Source: WHSW01 sp963777775
Lineage (GTDB): Bacteria > Actinomycetota > Thermoleophilia > Solirubrobacterales > 70-9
DNA length: 64,000 bases
Direction: 5' to 3'
Assembly (NCBI GenBank): GCA_963777775.1
Contig: CAVZRL010000009.1
Location: forward strand, 1,240,001-1,304,000
The notes under the pieces: generated by a model
The model's database searches: none
What the model was told of the DNA's origin: nothing
Seen by the model: the letters and a program-made list of their open reading frames with translations, nothing else
Part shown: in pieces, positions 33,908 through 42,131 of the stretch
How the letters are laid out: each line of letters starts with the position of its first letter
Position numbering within the stretch: position 1 is the first letter of the stretch
Position numbers and translations under genes: made by a program

Positions 33908-34554
33908 GCCTCGACGTCCCCGACGATCACCTTGCCGTTCAGCCGCGCCCGCTCGGCGATCTCCCGCGAGCGGGCGACGGCGCGTACGAGCTCGCCCAAC
34001 GCCCGCGCGAGCACGCCCATCCGCTCGGGCTCGGAACGCAGCTCGAGCAGCCGCTGCTTGGTCGGCGCCGGCAGCTCGACCCGGGCCGCGATCCCGTAGG
34101 AGTCGAGCGCCTCGAGGTCTGCCGGGTCGGGGGCCTCGCCCCCGACCCGCTCGATCAGCTCGGCGAACGCCTTCCGCGCCGCGCTCGCGGCCCCCTCGCC
34201 GCCGGCTTCGGGCTCGGCTCCGGCGCCCTGCTCGACCGGCTCGACCTCGCCGGCCGGGAATTCCGGCGCCTCGTAGCGGTCGAGGACGCGGAACGGTCGT
34301 TCGCCGGTGACGATGATGTTCAGGCGGCCGTCGTCGAAGCGCTCCGTGACCTCGGTGACCCGGGCCTCGCACCCGATCCGCCTGGCGCCCGTCTCGGCGT
34401 CACGGAAGACGATCCCGAACGGCTCCTCCTGGTCGAGGCAGCGCGCGATCATCCGCTTGTAGCGCTCCTCGAAGATGTGCAGCGGCAAGAGCTCACCGGG
34501 AAGTAGCACCAGGGGCAGCTCGAAGATCGGCAGCTCGACCGCGTCGCGGTCCAT
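33904..34554 (-). CDS. Lon-protease substrate-binding-domain protein (LON_substr_bdg only)
   Basis: 216-aa protein with only the N-terminal substrate-binding domain of Lon: ELPIFELPLVLLPGELLPLHIFEERYKRMI, then FGIVFRDAETGA and RPFRVLDRY. The second half is helical (EAFAELIERVGG-type). No ATPase or protease domain follows. Such stand-alone proteins are common but uncharacterised; adaptor or chaperone roles are guesses. The start is fixed by a TACAAT box 6 nt upstream. Confidence 0.85.
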   Translation of the reverse strand: MDRDAVELPIFELPLVLLPGELLPLHIFEERYKRMIARCLDQEEPFGIVFRDAETGARRIGCEARVTEVTERFDDGRLNIIVTGERPFRVLDRYEAPEFPAGEVEPVEQGAGAEPEAGGEGAASAARKAFAELIERVGGEAPDPADLEALDSYGIAARVELPAPTKQRLLELRSEPERMGVLARALGELVRAVARSREIAERARLNGKVIVGDVEA

Positions 34555-34560
34555 GGCCGG

Positions 34561-34566
34561 ATTGTA
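34561..34566 (-). promoter_or_regulatory. -10 box TACAAT, leaderless-type promoter of the LON-domain gene
   Basis: TACAAT on the minus strand ends 6 nt before the ATG at 34554. Confidence 0.6.
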
Positions 34567-34589
34567 GGAGGGAGAATGCCGCGGTCGAG

Positions 34590-35705
34590 ATGGACCAGAT
34601 CGACTTCGAAGCCGAGGGACTGCTCGAGGGGCTCGACGAGCCCGCGCGCGAGGCCCGCCTGCAGTTGCTCTCCGAGCTCGCAGACGCCGGCGTTTCGCTC
34701 GAGGAACTGCGGCGTGCTGTGACCGAGAACCGGCTCGCGCTGCTGCCGGTCGAGCGGGTGCTCGGCGGCGAGGGCCGCTACACGGCGGCCGAGGTAGCGG
34801 AGCGGTCCGGCCTCGAGCTCGAATTCCTGCGGCGACAGTGGCGCGCCCAGGGGTTGGCGGTGCCGGCCGACGAGGCTGGCGCCTTCAACGAGCGCGATCT
34901 GGAGGCCGCCCAGCGGGTTGCGGCCCTGCGCGCGGGGGGCCTGCCCGAGGAGGGAATCCTCGAGGTGTCGCGGGTGCTGGGGATGACGATGAGCCAGCTC
35001 GCGGCGGCGACGCGGGGCTTGGTCGCCGACGCGTTCGTCCGCCCCGGCGGCGACGAGTACGAGATCGCCGGGCGTCTGCGCCAGGCGGGCGAGGTGTTCG
35101 CACCGATGCTGGGAGACGCGCTCTCGTACCTGTTCGACGTGCACCTGCGCGAGCAGATCCGCCACGACGCCGTGGCCGCGCCGGAGGCCGCCCGCGGGCC
35201 GGTCGGAGGTCAACCGGCAACGGTGGCCTTCGCCGACCTGGTCGGCTTCACCCGACTCGGGGAGATGCTGGAGCCGGAGGAGCTGGGACGGGTCACGGGC
35301 CGGCTCGCCGAGCTGGCCGCCGACGTGGTCGAGCCGCCGGTGCGGCTGGTGAAGCTGCTCGGCGACGCGGCGATGCTGGTCGGACAGGAGCCCGCGCCCG
35401 TGCTCGAGGCGGCGATCGCGCTGGTCGAGGCCGCGGAGCGCGAGGGCGAGAGCTACCCGCTGCTGCGGGCGGGGGTGGCCGCCGGGTCGGCGATCCCGCG
35501 TGGCGGGGACTGGTACGGACGCCCTGTCAACCTGGCGAGCCGGATCACCTCGATCGCCCGGCCCGGCAGCGTGCTCACCGACGAGAACGTGCGCGAGGCA
35601 CTCGAGGAGGATTACACGTGGTCGTTCGCGGGCTCGAAGAAGCTCAAGGGCGTCGGCGAGGTGAGGCTGTTCCGCTGCCGCCGCGCCGCAATCGCCGATG
35701 CCTAG
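34590..35705 (+). CDS. class III adenylate cyclase with N-terminal regulatory domain (Rv1264-like)
   Basis: 371-aa soluble cyclase. Residues ~1-190 form a helical regulatory domain like that of Rv1264 (pH-responsive in Mycobacterium tuberculosis). The catalytic domain starts at VAFADLVGFTRLGE. Metal-binding Asp216 and Asp259, adenine-specifying Lys255 and Asp307, and transition-state Asn314 and Arg318 are all present, so it should make cAMP. The start lies 35 nt from the divergent LON-domain gene. pH sensing is inferred from the family only. Confidence 0.87.
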   Translation: MDQIDFEAEGLLEGLDEPAREARLQLLSELADAGVSLEELRRAVTENRLALLPVERVLGGEGRYTAAEVAERSGLELEFLRRQWRAQGLAVPADEAGAFNERDLEAAQRVAALRAGGLPEEGILEVSRVLGMTMSQLAAATRGLVADAFVRPGGDEYEIAGRLRQAGEVFAPMLGDALSYLFDVHLREQIRHDAVAAPEAARGPVGGQPATVAFADLVGFTRLGEMLEPEELGRVTGRLAELAADVVEPPVRLVKLLGDAAMLVGQEPAPVLEAAIALVEAAEREGESYPLLRAGVAAGSAIPRGGDWYGRPVNLASRITSIARPGSVLTDENVREALEEDYTWSFAGSKKLKGVGEVRLFRCRRAAIADA

Positions 35706-35777
35706 ACACAAGCTGCCGCCTCGCCTCGGCCGTGATTCGTTGACGATCGCTTAAGGGTCGGCGGGGACTCTGCGCCG

Positions 35778-37514
35778 ATGGTCCTGCTGATGTTGTTCGC
35801 GCTCCTGGCCGGCGCGGCGACGGCGCTCTCACCGTGCGTGCTCCCGGTCCTACCGGCGGTCCTCGGCGCCGGCGTCACCGGGGGCCGCCGGCGCCCGCTC
35901 GGCGTCGTCGTCGGTCTGGTCGCCTCGTTCAGCTTCGCCGCCGTCGCGCTCGTCTACGTGATCGAGGCGCTCGGGTTGCCCGACGACCTGGTCCGGACGC
36001 TGGCGATCGTCACCCTGATCGGCTTCGGCGTCTCGCTGCTGATCCCTGGCCTGGGCGCCCGGATCGAGGCCTGGGGCAGCCGGATCGCGCCCGCGCCGGC
36101 CCGGGTCGGAGGGGAGGGATTCGGCTCCGGGTTGCTGCTCGGAGTGAGCCTCGGCTTCGTCTACACGCCCTGCGCCGGGCCGATCCTGGCCGGCGTGATC
36201 ACGGTCTCGGCGGCCCAGGACTTCACCGCGGGCAAGCTCGCGATCGCGATCGCCTACGCGATCGGCTCGGCCCTGGTGCTCTACGCCCTGATGCTCGGCG
36301 GGCGGCGGCTGGTCGCCCGCCTGCAGCCGGTTCGCGGCTGGGTCCAGGCGGCGACCGGCGCCGCGATGGTGCTGGTCGCGGTCGCGATGACTGCCGACCT
36401 CGACCTCAAGTTCCAGCGGGCGATCGCCGACGACCTGCCCTCGGTGCTCGTCAACCCTTCGGGTGAGCTGGAGGGCAGCGAGGCGATCGCAGACGACCTG
36501 GCGGCGGTTCGCGGCGGCCACGGTGCGCAGGAGGGCGGGGCAGAGCAGGCGGCCGCCGGAGCGCAGCTCCCGCGCCTCGGCGCGGCGCCCGACTTCGTCT
36601 CGCCGGGTCGCTGGTTCAACACCGGCGGCGACTCCCTCTCGATCGCCGGGTTGACCGGGGAGGGGCAGGTGGTGCTGATCGACTTCTGGACCTACACCTG
36701 CATCAACTGCATTCGTACGCTTCCCTACCTCAAGGCCTGGGACGCCGAGTATCGCGACGACGGGCTGACCATCGTCGGCGTTCACGCGCCTGAGTTCGCG
36801 TTCGAGAAGGACGCGGAGAACGTCGCCGAGGCCGTGAGCGACAACGGGATCCGCTACCCGGTGGTCCAGGACAACGAGCTCGGGACCTGGACCGCGTTCG
36901 CGAACCGCTACTGGCCGGCGAAGTACCTGATCGACGCCGAGGGCGAGGTCCGCTACGTCCACTTCGGCGAGGGGTCCTATGCGGAAACGGAGACGGCGAT
37001 CCGCTCGCTGCTTGCCGAGGCGGGCGACCGCGAGCTCGGGACCGGGGCCGATGCGGGCCGCGCCGAGGTCGCGGCCCCCGGCCTGGGGACGCCCGAGACC
37101 TATCTCGGATCGGAGCGCGCCGAGGGGTTCGTCGAGCCGCCTCGCCCGGGCGTCGCGGACTACACCGCGCCCGCCCCCGGGTCGCTGGCGCTCAACCGGC
37201 TCGCCTACGGCGGCCGCTGGCAGGTCGATGGCGAGTCGGCGACCGCGGTCGATCACGGGACGATCTCGCTCGCCTTCCAGGCGCGCCGGGTCTTCCTGGT
37301 CCTTGGTGCCGAGCGCGACCCGGCCGAGGTCGAGGTGCTGCTCGACGGCGAGCCTCTCGCCGGGGCGGGAGCCGGCGAGGACGTGCGGGCCGGGCGCGTG
37401 ATGGTCAACGGCCAGCGCCTCTACCGGCTCGTCGACCTGCCGGAGGCGACCCGCGGCACGCTCGAGCTGCGCTTCCAGCCCGGCGTGACCGGCTATGCGT
37501 TCACGTTCGGGTAG
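35778..37514 (+). CDS. dipZ: DipZ-like CcdA-thioredoxin fusion
   Basis: 578-aa membrane protein that carries reducing power across the membrane. Residues 1-205 are the six-helix CcdA/DsbD domain, with the Pro-flanked cysteines in LSPCVLPVLPAVLG and YTPCAGPILAGV. A linker leads to an extracytoplasmic TlpA-type thioredoxin fold with WTYTCINCIRTLP (CINC, 308-311) and the cis-Pro region WPAKYLIDAEG. The last ~140 residues form a beta-rich carbohydrate-binding-module-like domain, as in mycobacterial DipZ. No cytochrome c genes are adjacent. Confidence 0.9.
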   Translation: MVLLMLFALLAGAATALSPCVLPVLPAVLGAGVTGGRRRPLGVVVGLVASFSFAAVALVYVIEALGLPDDLVRTLAIVTLIGFGVSLLIPGLGARIEAWGSRIAPAPARVGGEGFGSGLLLGVSLGFVYTPCAGPILAGVITVSAAQDFTAGKLAIAIAYAIGSALVLYALMLGGRRLVARLQPVRGWVQAATGAAMVLVAVAMTADLDLKFQRAIADDLPSVLVNPSGELEGSEAIADDLAAVRGGHGAQEGGAEQAAAGAQLPRLGAAPDFVSPGRWFNTGGDSLSIAGLTGEGQVVLIDFWTYTCINCIRTLPYLKAWDAEYRDDGLTIVGVHAPEFAFEKDAENVAEAVSDNGIRYPVVQDNELGTWTAFANRYWPAKYLIDAEGEVRYVHFGEGSYAETETAIRSLLAEAGDRELGTGADAGRAEVAAPGLGTPETYLGSERAEGFVEPPRPGVADYTAPAPGSLALNRLAYGGRWQVDGESATAVDHGTISLAFQARRVFLVLGAERDPAEVEVLLDGEPLAGAGAGEDVRAGRVMVNGQRLYRLVDLPEATRGTLELRFQPGVTGYAFTFG

Positions 37515-37526
37515 CGGCGGGACGGA

Positions 37527-37532
37527 TAGGCT
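37527..37532 (+). promoter_or_regulatory. -10 box TAGGCT before the SnoaL-like pseudogene
   Basis: TAGGCT ends 6 nt before the GTG at 37539, so the promoter survives although the gene is broken. Confidence 0.5.
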
Positions 37533-37538
37533 GCGATC

Positions 37539-37887
37539 GTGTCCGTGCACAACGTCGCCATCGTCCGGGCGATCCTTGAGCGGGATGACACGTGGGACAA
37601 GGAGGAGATCCTGGCCGCGCTCCCGGAGATGATCCCGGCCCTCTTCGGGGATCCAGCGCTCGTTTGAGCACTGGCTCGAGCAATGGGACGAATACCAGGT
37701 CGAGGCCGAGCGGATCGAGGACCTCGGCGATCACGTCCTCGTCGTCGCCCGCGAGCGCGCCCGGGGACACGGCAGCGGCGCACCGGCCGAGGCCACGGTC
37801 TACGCGGTGTTCACGTTCCGCGATTCGAAGGTGGCCCGCTACCGCGAGTTCTACGACGAGTCGGCCGCCCGAGCCTCGATCCCCTGA
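37539..37887 (+). pseudogene. frameshifted SnoaL-like / NTF2-fold protein gene
   Basis: The first frame gives VHNVAIVRAILERDDTWDKEEI and stops at 37665-37667. A second frame continues with FEHWLEQWDEYQVEAERIED, GDHVLVVARERARGHG and FTFRDSKVARYREFYDES to a stop at 37885-37887. Together these are the two halves of a SnoaL-like cone-fold protein. Removing one G from the GGGG at 37647-37650 joins the frames. The joined protein (~115 aa) still lacks the usual middle strand segment, suggesting real decay rather than only a sequencing error. Confidence 0.7.
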
Positions 37888-37923
37888 TCGCCACCGCGAT
37901 CCGTGATCGCGGGCGGCTCGTGC

Positions 37924-38496
37924 TCAGAGCCCGAGTCCGCGGACTCCGCGCTCGTCCCAGCCGAGGTGGTGGGCGAGCTCGTGGCGCACCGTGCGCTCGA
38001 CCTGGGCGCGGAGCAGCTTGGGGTCATGCCCGAAGTCACGCTCGAGCGTGTCCCGGTAGATCACGATGTGGTCGGGATAGGTGTCGCGGGCGACGGTGGC
38101 GCCGATGTAGTGGCCGTAGGCGCGGTGTTCGTGCCCGCGGTCGGAGATCGTCACCGGAGTGCGCTCGAGCAGCTCGCGGAACGGCTCGGGCAGGTCGTCG
38201 AGCGCCCGCATCACCAGCTCGTCGAACTCGCTCGGCTCGCGGTCGGGTGGTGGGAGCGAGGCGAGAGCGTCGCTGCGGTCGACCAGCCGCCGGAACTCGG
38301 GCTCGGGGATCTCCTTGCCGATCAGCGCGACGGTTGCCCAGGCGGTGACGACGACGATTGCGGCTGCCGCGGCGAGCACGGTGAGCAGGTCGCCGAGCCC
38401 GCCGAACGAGGGCGGGTTGAGGACGAGCACGGCGAGCCCGGCAAGAAACGCAACCAGGGCGGCCGCCCGCAGCGGCGGACCGAAGATCTCGCGCAT
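37924..38496 (-). CDS. membrane-anchored zinicin-like metallopeptidase
   Basis: 190-aa protein. Two hydrophobic helices (about 10-26 and 36-60) anchor it; the remainder is a compact metallopeptidase domain ending in VRHELAHHLGWDERGVRGLGL, with the zinc motif HELAHH (His172, Glu173, His176) and a further Asp/Glu pair. This is the DUF1025/zinicin family, predicted peptidases of unknown target. The extra N-terminal membrane part is unusual for the family, most members being ~120-aa soluble proteins. Confidence 0.82.
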   Translation of the reverse strand: MREIFGPPLRAAALVAFLAGLAVLVLNPPSFGGLGDLLTVLAAAAAIVVVTAWATVALIGKEIPEPEFRRLVDRSDALASLPPPDREPSEFDELVMRALDDLPEPFRELLERTPVTISDRGHEHRAYGHYIGATVARDTYPDHIVIYRDTLERDFGHDPKLLRAQVERTVRHELAHHLGWDERGVRGLGL

Positions 38497-38502
38497 TCGT
38501 TC

Positions 38503-38508
38503 AGGTTA
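38503..38508 (-). promoter_or_regulatory. -10 box TAACCT, leaderless-type promoter of the zinicin gene
   Basis: TAACCT on the minus strand ends 6 nt before the ATG at 38496 and overlaps the end of the upstream cupin gene. Confidence 0.5.
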
Positions 38509-38916
38509 GGCGGCAGTGAGCCGGAACTCGGCGCTGAACTCCTCGAGGAAGTCGGGGCCGGCGGTGCCGCCGTGAAGCTGATCGAAGAACTCGGCGGTGC
38601 GCAGCGCCGGCGTCACCCGCCAGCGCAAGCGGGCCGGGCCGTCACCGGCCATCTGGTGCGGGGTGCCGGCCGGGACCTCGAACTTCTCACCGGCCTCGTA
38701 GCGTCGCTCGGCACCGTCGATGATCGTCCGCACCGCGCCCTCGAGAACCTCGAAGCGCTCGAGCTGACTGGGGTGGAAGTGCTCGGGCGGCAACGGGCCG
38801 TCGCCCCCGTAGCTGACCTCCATCTCGAGCAGCTCGCCGTTCGTCTCGGCGGCGGTCTGGACCAGCCGCAGGCGAAAGCCGCCCTGCCCCTCGATCACCT
38901 GGCCCGCGTGCGCCAC
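38506..38916 (-). CDS. cupin-domain protein
   Basis: 136-aa single-domain beta-barrel. Cupin motif 1 is PPEHFHPSQLERFEVLEG and motif 2 is FEVPAGTPHQMAGDGPARLRW, giving His and Glu metal ligands (HFH, E, H). The C-terminus extends to a helix (AEFFDQLHGG). It could be a small-molecule dioxygenase, isomerase or ligand sensor; nothing decides. Start at the GTG 7 nt after a TAGGCT box. Confidence 0.78.
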   Translation of the reverse strand: MAHAGQVIEGQGGFRLRLVQTAAETNGELLEMEVSYGGDGPLPPEHFHPSQLERFEVLEGAVRTIIDGAERRYEAGEKFEVPAGTPHQMAGDGPARLRWRVTPALRTAEFFDQLHGGTAGPDFLEEFSAEFRLTAA

Positions 38917-38923
38917 GGCCGCC

Positions 38924-38929
38924 AGCCTA
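38924..38929 (-). promoter_or_regulatory. -10 box TAGGCT, leaderless-type promoter of the cupin gene
   Basis: TAGGCT on the minus strand ends 7 nt before the GTG at 38916, overlapping the stop of the upstream methyltransferase. Confidence 0.55.
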
Positions 38930-39856
38930 TCCGGGCGCGGCTGGGCCGGGCCTGTAGGCGCTGAGCACGAGGTTGTAGAAGAGCTGCGCCGGCAGCCGCG
39001 GCTCGAGCACCGCCGCGTCGACTCGCTGCAGGGCGAGGTAGCTGCGGAAGGCAAAGCGCCGCCAGGCCTGCGGGACCCCGTCGGGCTCCGCGGTCGCCTC
39101 GAGGCTGCGCAGCAGCCAGCCGTGCGCGTTGGCGAGCAGCTCCTCGCCTCCGACGCGCACGCGCTCGAAGCCGCCGGCCCGCGCGAGCCCGGCGAGCTGC
39201 GAAGGCGCGAACGCGTGCACGTCGACCTCCGGTTCGAGCTCGTGGCCGGCACCCGCTCGCTCGGCACCGTCCCCGGCAGGCGGGGCTCCGACCAGGCGCC
39301 GCCAGGCCGGGGCTGCGAGCAGCCCTGCTCGCTTCGGCAGCGCCGCGATCAGGTCGCCGTAGCGGGAGGGCTCGCCGCAGAATGCGACCACGCCCCCCGG
39401 GCGCAGTACCCGGGCGAACTCCCGGAACGCGCGGCCGAGGTCGGGGATGTGGTGAAGCACGGCGTGCCCGAAGACGAGATCGAACGAGCGCTCGGCGAAG
39501 GGGAGCCGCTCGGCCTCGGCCTCGACGGTCTCGATCTCGACGCCGAGGCGCTCCGCGGAGGTCGCGAGCGTCGTCAGCATCCCGATCGAGATGTCGGTCG
39601 CGGTCGGGCGCCCGATCAGCCCGAGCTGGGCGAGGTTGAGGCTGAAATAGCCGGTGCCGGCGCCGATCTCGAGCGCGTCGCCGAACGGCGCCGGATCGTG
39701 TCCGAGCGCCTTGGCGAGCTTCGCCCGCACCTGCGCGCGTCCGAGCTCGCCGAAGTCGATGCCCCACTTGGCGTCGTATCCGGCCGCCGCCACGTCGTGG
39801 TAGCGGGTGTTCGCGTCCTTGATCTGATCCGGCGTCGCTGTCGGGGCCGCTGGCAC
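38927..39856 (-). CDS. class I SAM-dependent methyltransferase (Ubie/Methyltransf_11 type)
   Basis: 309-aa methyltransferase. SAM-binding motif I is ALEIGAGTGYFSLNLAQLG; motif II lies in the RSFDLVFGHAVLHHIPD stretch, and RVLRPGGVVAFCGEPSRYG is motif III. A ~130-residue C-terminal extension (LARAGGFERVRVGGEELL onward) should bind the substrate. It is divergent from a second methyltransferase that heads a glucan-type cluster; whether it belongs to that pathway is open. Start follows a TACCAT box. Confidence 0.83.
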   Translation of the reverse strand: MPAAPTATPDQIKDANTRYHDVAAAGYDAKWGIDFGELGRAQVRAKLAKALGHDPAPFGDALEIGAGTGYFSLNLAQLGLIGRPTATDISIGMLTTLATSAERLGVEIETVEAEAERLPFAERSFDLVFGHAVLHHIPDLGRAFREFARVLRPGGVVAFCGEPSRYGDLIAALPKRAGLLAAPAWRRLVGAPPAGDGAERAGAGHELEPEVDVHAFAPSQLAGLARAGGFERVRVGGEELLANAHGWLLRSLEATAEPDGVPQAWRRFAFRSYLALQRVDAAVLEPRLPAQLFYNLVLSAYRPGPAAPG

Positions 39857-39864
39857 GGCGGCAG

Positions 39865-39870
39865 ATGGTA
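39865..39870 (-). promoter_or_regulatory. -10 box TACCAT of the minus-strand methyltransferase
   Basis: TACCAT on the minus strand ends 8 nt before the GTG at 39856. Confidence 0.5.
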
Positions 39871-39892
39871 GGTGCTCGCGCCGGGGAAGCTC

Positions 39893-39898
39893 TACGGT
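39893..39898 (+). promoter_or_regulatory. -10 box TACGGT of the glucan-cluster operon
   Basis: TACGGT ends 8 nt before the GTG at 39907, back-to-back with the opposite box at 39865. Confidence 0.5.
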
Positions 39899-39906
39899 CA
39901 GCGACC

Positions 39907-40668
39907 GTGGAACAGGCGCCTGTGCAGCACGACCAGCCGCCCGGGGTGCCGGCGCTGGCGCTGACCGGCGAGCGCACGTTGCCCGACCTGCCGGAAGAGA
40001 ACTACTGGTTCCGCCGTCATCTGGCCGTCTATGAGTGGATCGGCGCCCGGGTGGTAGGCCTTTCCGTCGCCGATCTCGCCTGTGGCGAGGGCTACGGCTC
40101 CGATCTGCTGGCCCGCAGCGCGCGCGAGGTGATCGGGGTCGACGCCAACCCCGAGGCCCACGAGCACGCCCGGCTGCGCTATCTGCGCCCCAACCTTCGC
40201 TACGAGCGCGACCTGGTCGAGTCCTATCGGGGGCCGTGCGACGCGATCGTCTTTCTGCAAACGATCGAGCACGTCGAGAACCCGGGGGGACTGCTCGATC
40301 GCTTCGCTGCGGCGGCCCCCGTCAGCTACGTCTCGACCCCGAACCGGCTCACCCTCGCGCCTGCCGGGGCGCCGAAGTCCGACAATCCGTGGCACCTGCG
40401 CGAGTACACGCCGGCCGAGTACCGGGCGCTACTCGAGCCCCGCTTCTCGCGGATCGAGCTGCTCGGGGTCTTTCTCGCCCGCAAGCTGTGGCTGCACGAG
40501 CTCGCGCTGCGCGCGGGATGGGACCGCGTTCACGCCGCTCTGCGAATCACCAAGCCCTTCTACGACCGCTTCGTCCCCGCGATCTCCGCCTCGGACTTCG
40601 CGCTTCGCCCCGCCGCCGAAGCCGATCTCGACCGAGCGCTCGATCTCGTTGCGGTCTGCTACGCGTGA
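39907..40668 (+). CDS. SAM-dependent methyltransferase, Rv3030-like position
   Basis: 253-aa methyltransferase with SAM motif VADLACGEGYGSDLLAR, the acidic loop VIGVDANPEAHEHA, and AIVFLQTIEHVENPGGLLDRF. The C-terminal half holds NPWHLREYTPAEYRALLEPRF, typical of sugar/polysaccharide methyltransferases. It overlaps the GH57 gene by 4 nt (GTGA). In mycobacteria the same order (Rv3030, Rv3031, Rv3032) is linked to 6-O-methylglucose lipopolysaccharide. A longer upstream start at 39865 is rejected because it covers both promoters. Confidence 0.8.
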   Translation: MEQAPVQHDQPPGVPALALTGERTLPDLPEENYWFRRHLAVYEWIGARVVGLSVADLACGEGYGSDLLARSAREVIGVDANPEAHEHARLRYLRPNLRYERDLVESYRGPCDAIVFLQTIEHVENPGGLLDRFAAAAPVSYVSTPNRLTLAPAGAPKSDNPWHLREYTPAEYRALLEPRFSRIELLGVFLARKLWLHELALRAGWDRVHAALRITKPFYDRFVPAISASDFALRPAAEADLDRALDLVAVCYA

Positions 40669-42131
40669 GCCGGACTGACGAGCCCGCCACCGACCCCGCC
40701 GCGCCCGGACGCGAAGCGGAGGAGGCGGCGGGCATTGGTTCCCTCGCGATCGTCCTCCACTCCCACATGCCCTACGTCGAGGGGTTCGGGACCTACCCGT
40801 TCGGGGAGGAATGGCTGTTCGACGCCGTGATCCGCTCCTACGCCCCGGTCACCGAGGTTGCCGCGGGGCTGACGATGACAGTTACCCCTGTGCTCGCCGA
40901 CCAGCTCGAGGCCGAGGGAGTCGCCGAACGCGTGCGCGACTTCACCCGCGAGTTCCGGATTCGCACCTGCGAGGTGGAGGCGGGCGAGCTCGAGCCGGCC
41001 CTCGGTCACGCGTGCGAGGCGGAGGCGCGCCGGTACCGCATCGCGCTCGAGCAGCTCGAGCGGCTGGGCGGCGAGCTGACCGGGCTGTTCGTCGAGCCCG
41101 GCGCGAACGGCAGGGTCGAGCTGATCAGCTCGGCGGCCACACACGCAGTGCTGCCGCTGATCGCCACCCACGCCGGGCGTCGCCTGCAGATCGACGCCGG
41201 CCTGCGATCGCACCGTCGGCGCTTCGGGGCTCCGGCCGGTTTCTGGCTGCCCGAGTGCGCGTACGAGCCCGGTCTCGAGACCCTGCTCGCCGAGCGCGGG
41301 CTGGGCTACTTCTGCACCGACCAGAGCGCTCACGAGCCCGGGCTCGCGGCACTGACTCCGATCGCCACCGCCGCCGGGCCGGTCGCGTTCCCGATCGATT
41401 GGGAGGCTGTGAGCTGGGTCTGGTCTCTGGACGGCTACCCCTCCGACCCGGTCTACGCCGACTTTCATCGCCGCACGCCGCGCGGCGCCCGACCGTGGGC
41501 AATCGGCGGTGGCCCGTACGACCCCGAGGCGGCCGCGGCGCGCGCCCGCGAGCATGCCGGCGAGTTCGCGCGCGCGGCGGCCGCGCGGCTGCAGCGGGTC
41601 GTGGCCGGACCGGGACGACGCGGGCTGATCGTCTTCGCGATCGACACGGAGCTGCTCGGCCACTGGTGGTGGGAGGGGCCCGAGTGGCTCGCCGAGCTGC
41701 TTCGGGTCGCCCCCGAGCACGACCTCGAGCCGGTCACGCTCGGCGAGGCCGCTCGGCGCCACCGCGCCGAGCCGCGGCCGCTGCGGGCCTCGACCTGGGG
41801 TGAGGGCAAGGACATGCGGACCTGGGACTCGCCTCAGGTGGCCGATCTGGCGCGCGCGGCGCGCCGGCTCGAGCTTCGGGTCCTGCGCGGCCTCGGGTCC
41901 GGGATCGGGCCGAACGCGGCCCGGCGTGCGGCCCGCGAGCTGCTCGCCCTGCAGGCAAGCGATTGGGCGTTTCTCGATCGCCGCCGCGAGGCGGGTGACT
42001 ACCCGTGGGAGCGCAGCACCGGTCACGCCCGATCGCTGCTCGAGGCCATAGACTGCGGCGCGCCGGAGCCCGATCCCGGGCTGCGCAACCTCGCGCCAGA
42101 CCTGAGCCTCAGCCCGCTGCTCGAACCTTGA
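40665..42131 (+). CDS. GH57-family 1,4-alpha-glucan branching enzyme-like protein (Rv3031-like)
   Basis: 488-aa GH57 enzyme. HSHMPYV (32-38) is the first GH57 motif; GFWLPECAYEPGLE carries the nucleophile Glu197; FAIDTELLGHWWWEG contains the acid/base Asp327. The C-terminal helical DUF1957-type domain covers ~410-488. Branching of a short alpha-1,4-glucan is the expected reaction. GTG start overlaps the methyltransferase stop, and its own stop overlaps the next start (TTGA), so the three genes are coupled. Confidence 0.87.
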   Translation: MSRTDEPATDPAAPGREAEEAAGIGSLAIVLHSHMPYVEGFGTYPFGEEWLFDAVIRSYAPVTEVAAGLTMTVTPVLADQLEAEGVAERVRDFTREFRIRTCEVEAGELEPALGHACEAEARRYRIALEQLERLGGELTGLFVEPGANGRVELISSAATHAVLPLIATHAGRRLQIDAGLRSHRRRFGAPAGFWLPECAYEPGLETLLAERGLGYFCTDQSAHEPGLAALTPIATAAGPVAFPIDWEAVSWVWSLDGYPSDPVYADFHRRTPRGARPWAIGGGPYDPEAAAARAREHAGEFARAAAARLQRVVAGPGRRGLIVFAIDTELLGHWWWEGPEWLAELLRVAPEHDLEPVTLGEAARRHRAEPRPLRASTWGEGKDMRTWDSPQVADLARAARRLELRVLRGLGSGIGPNAARRAARELLALQASDWAFLDRRREAGDYPWERSTGHARSLLEAIDCGAPEPDPGLRNLAPDLSLSPLLEP

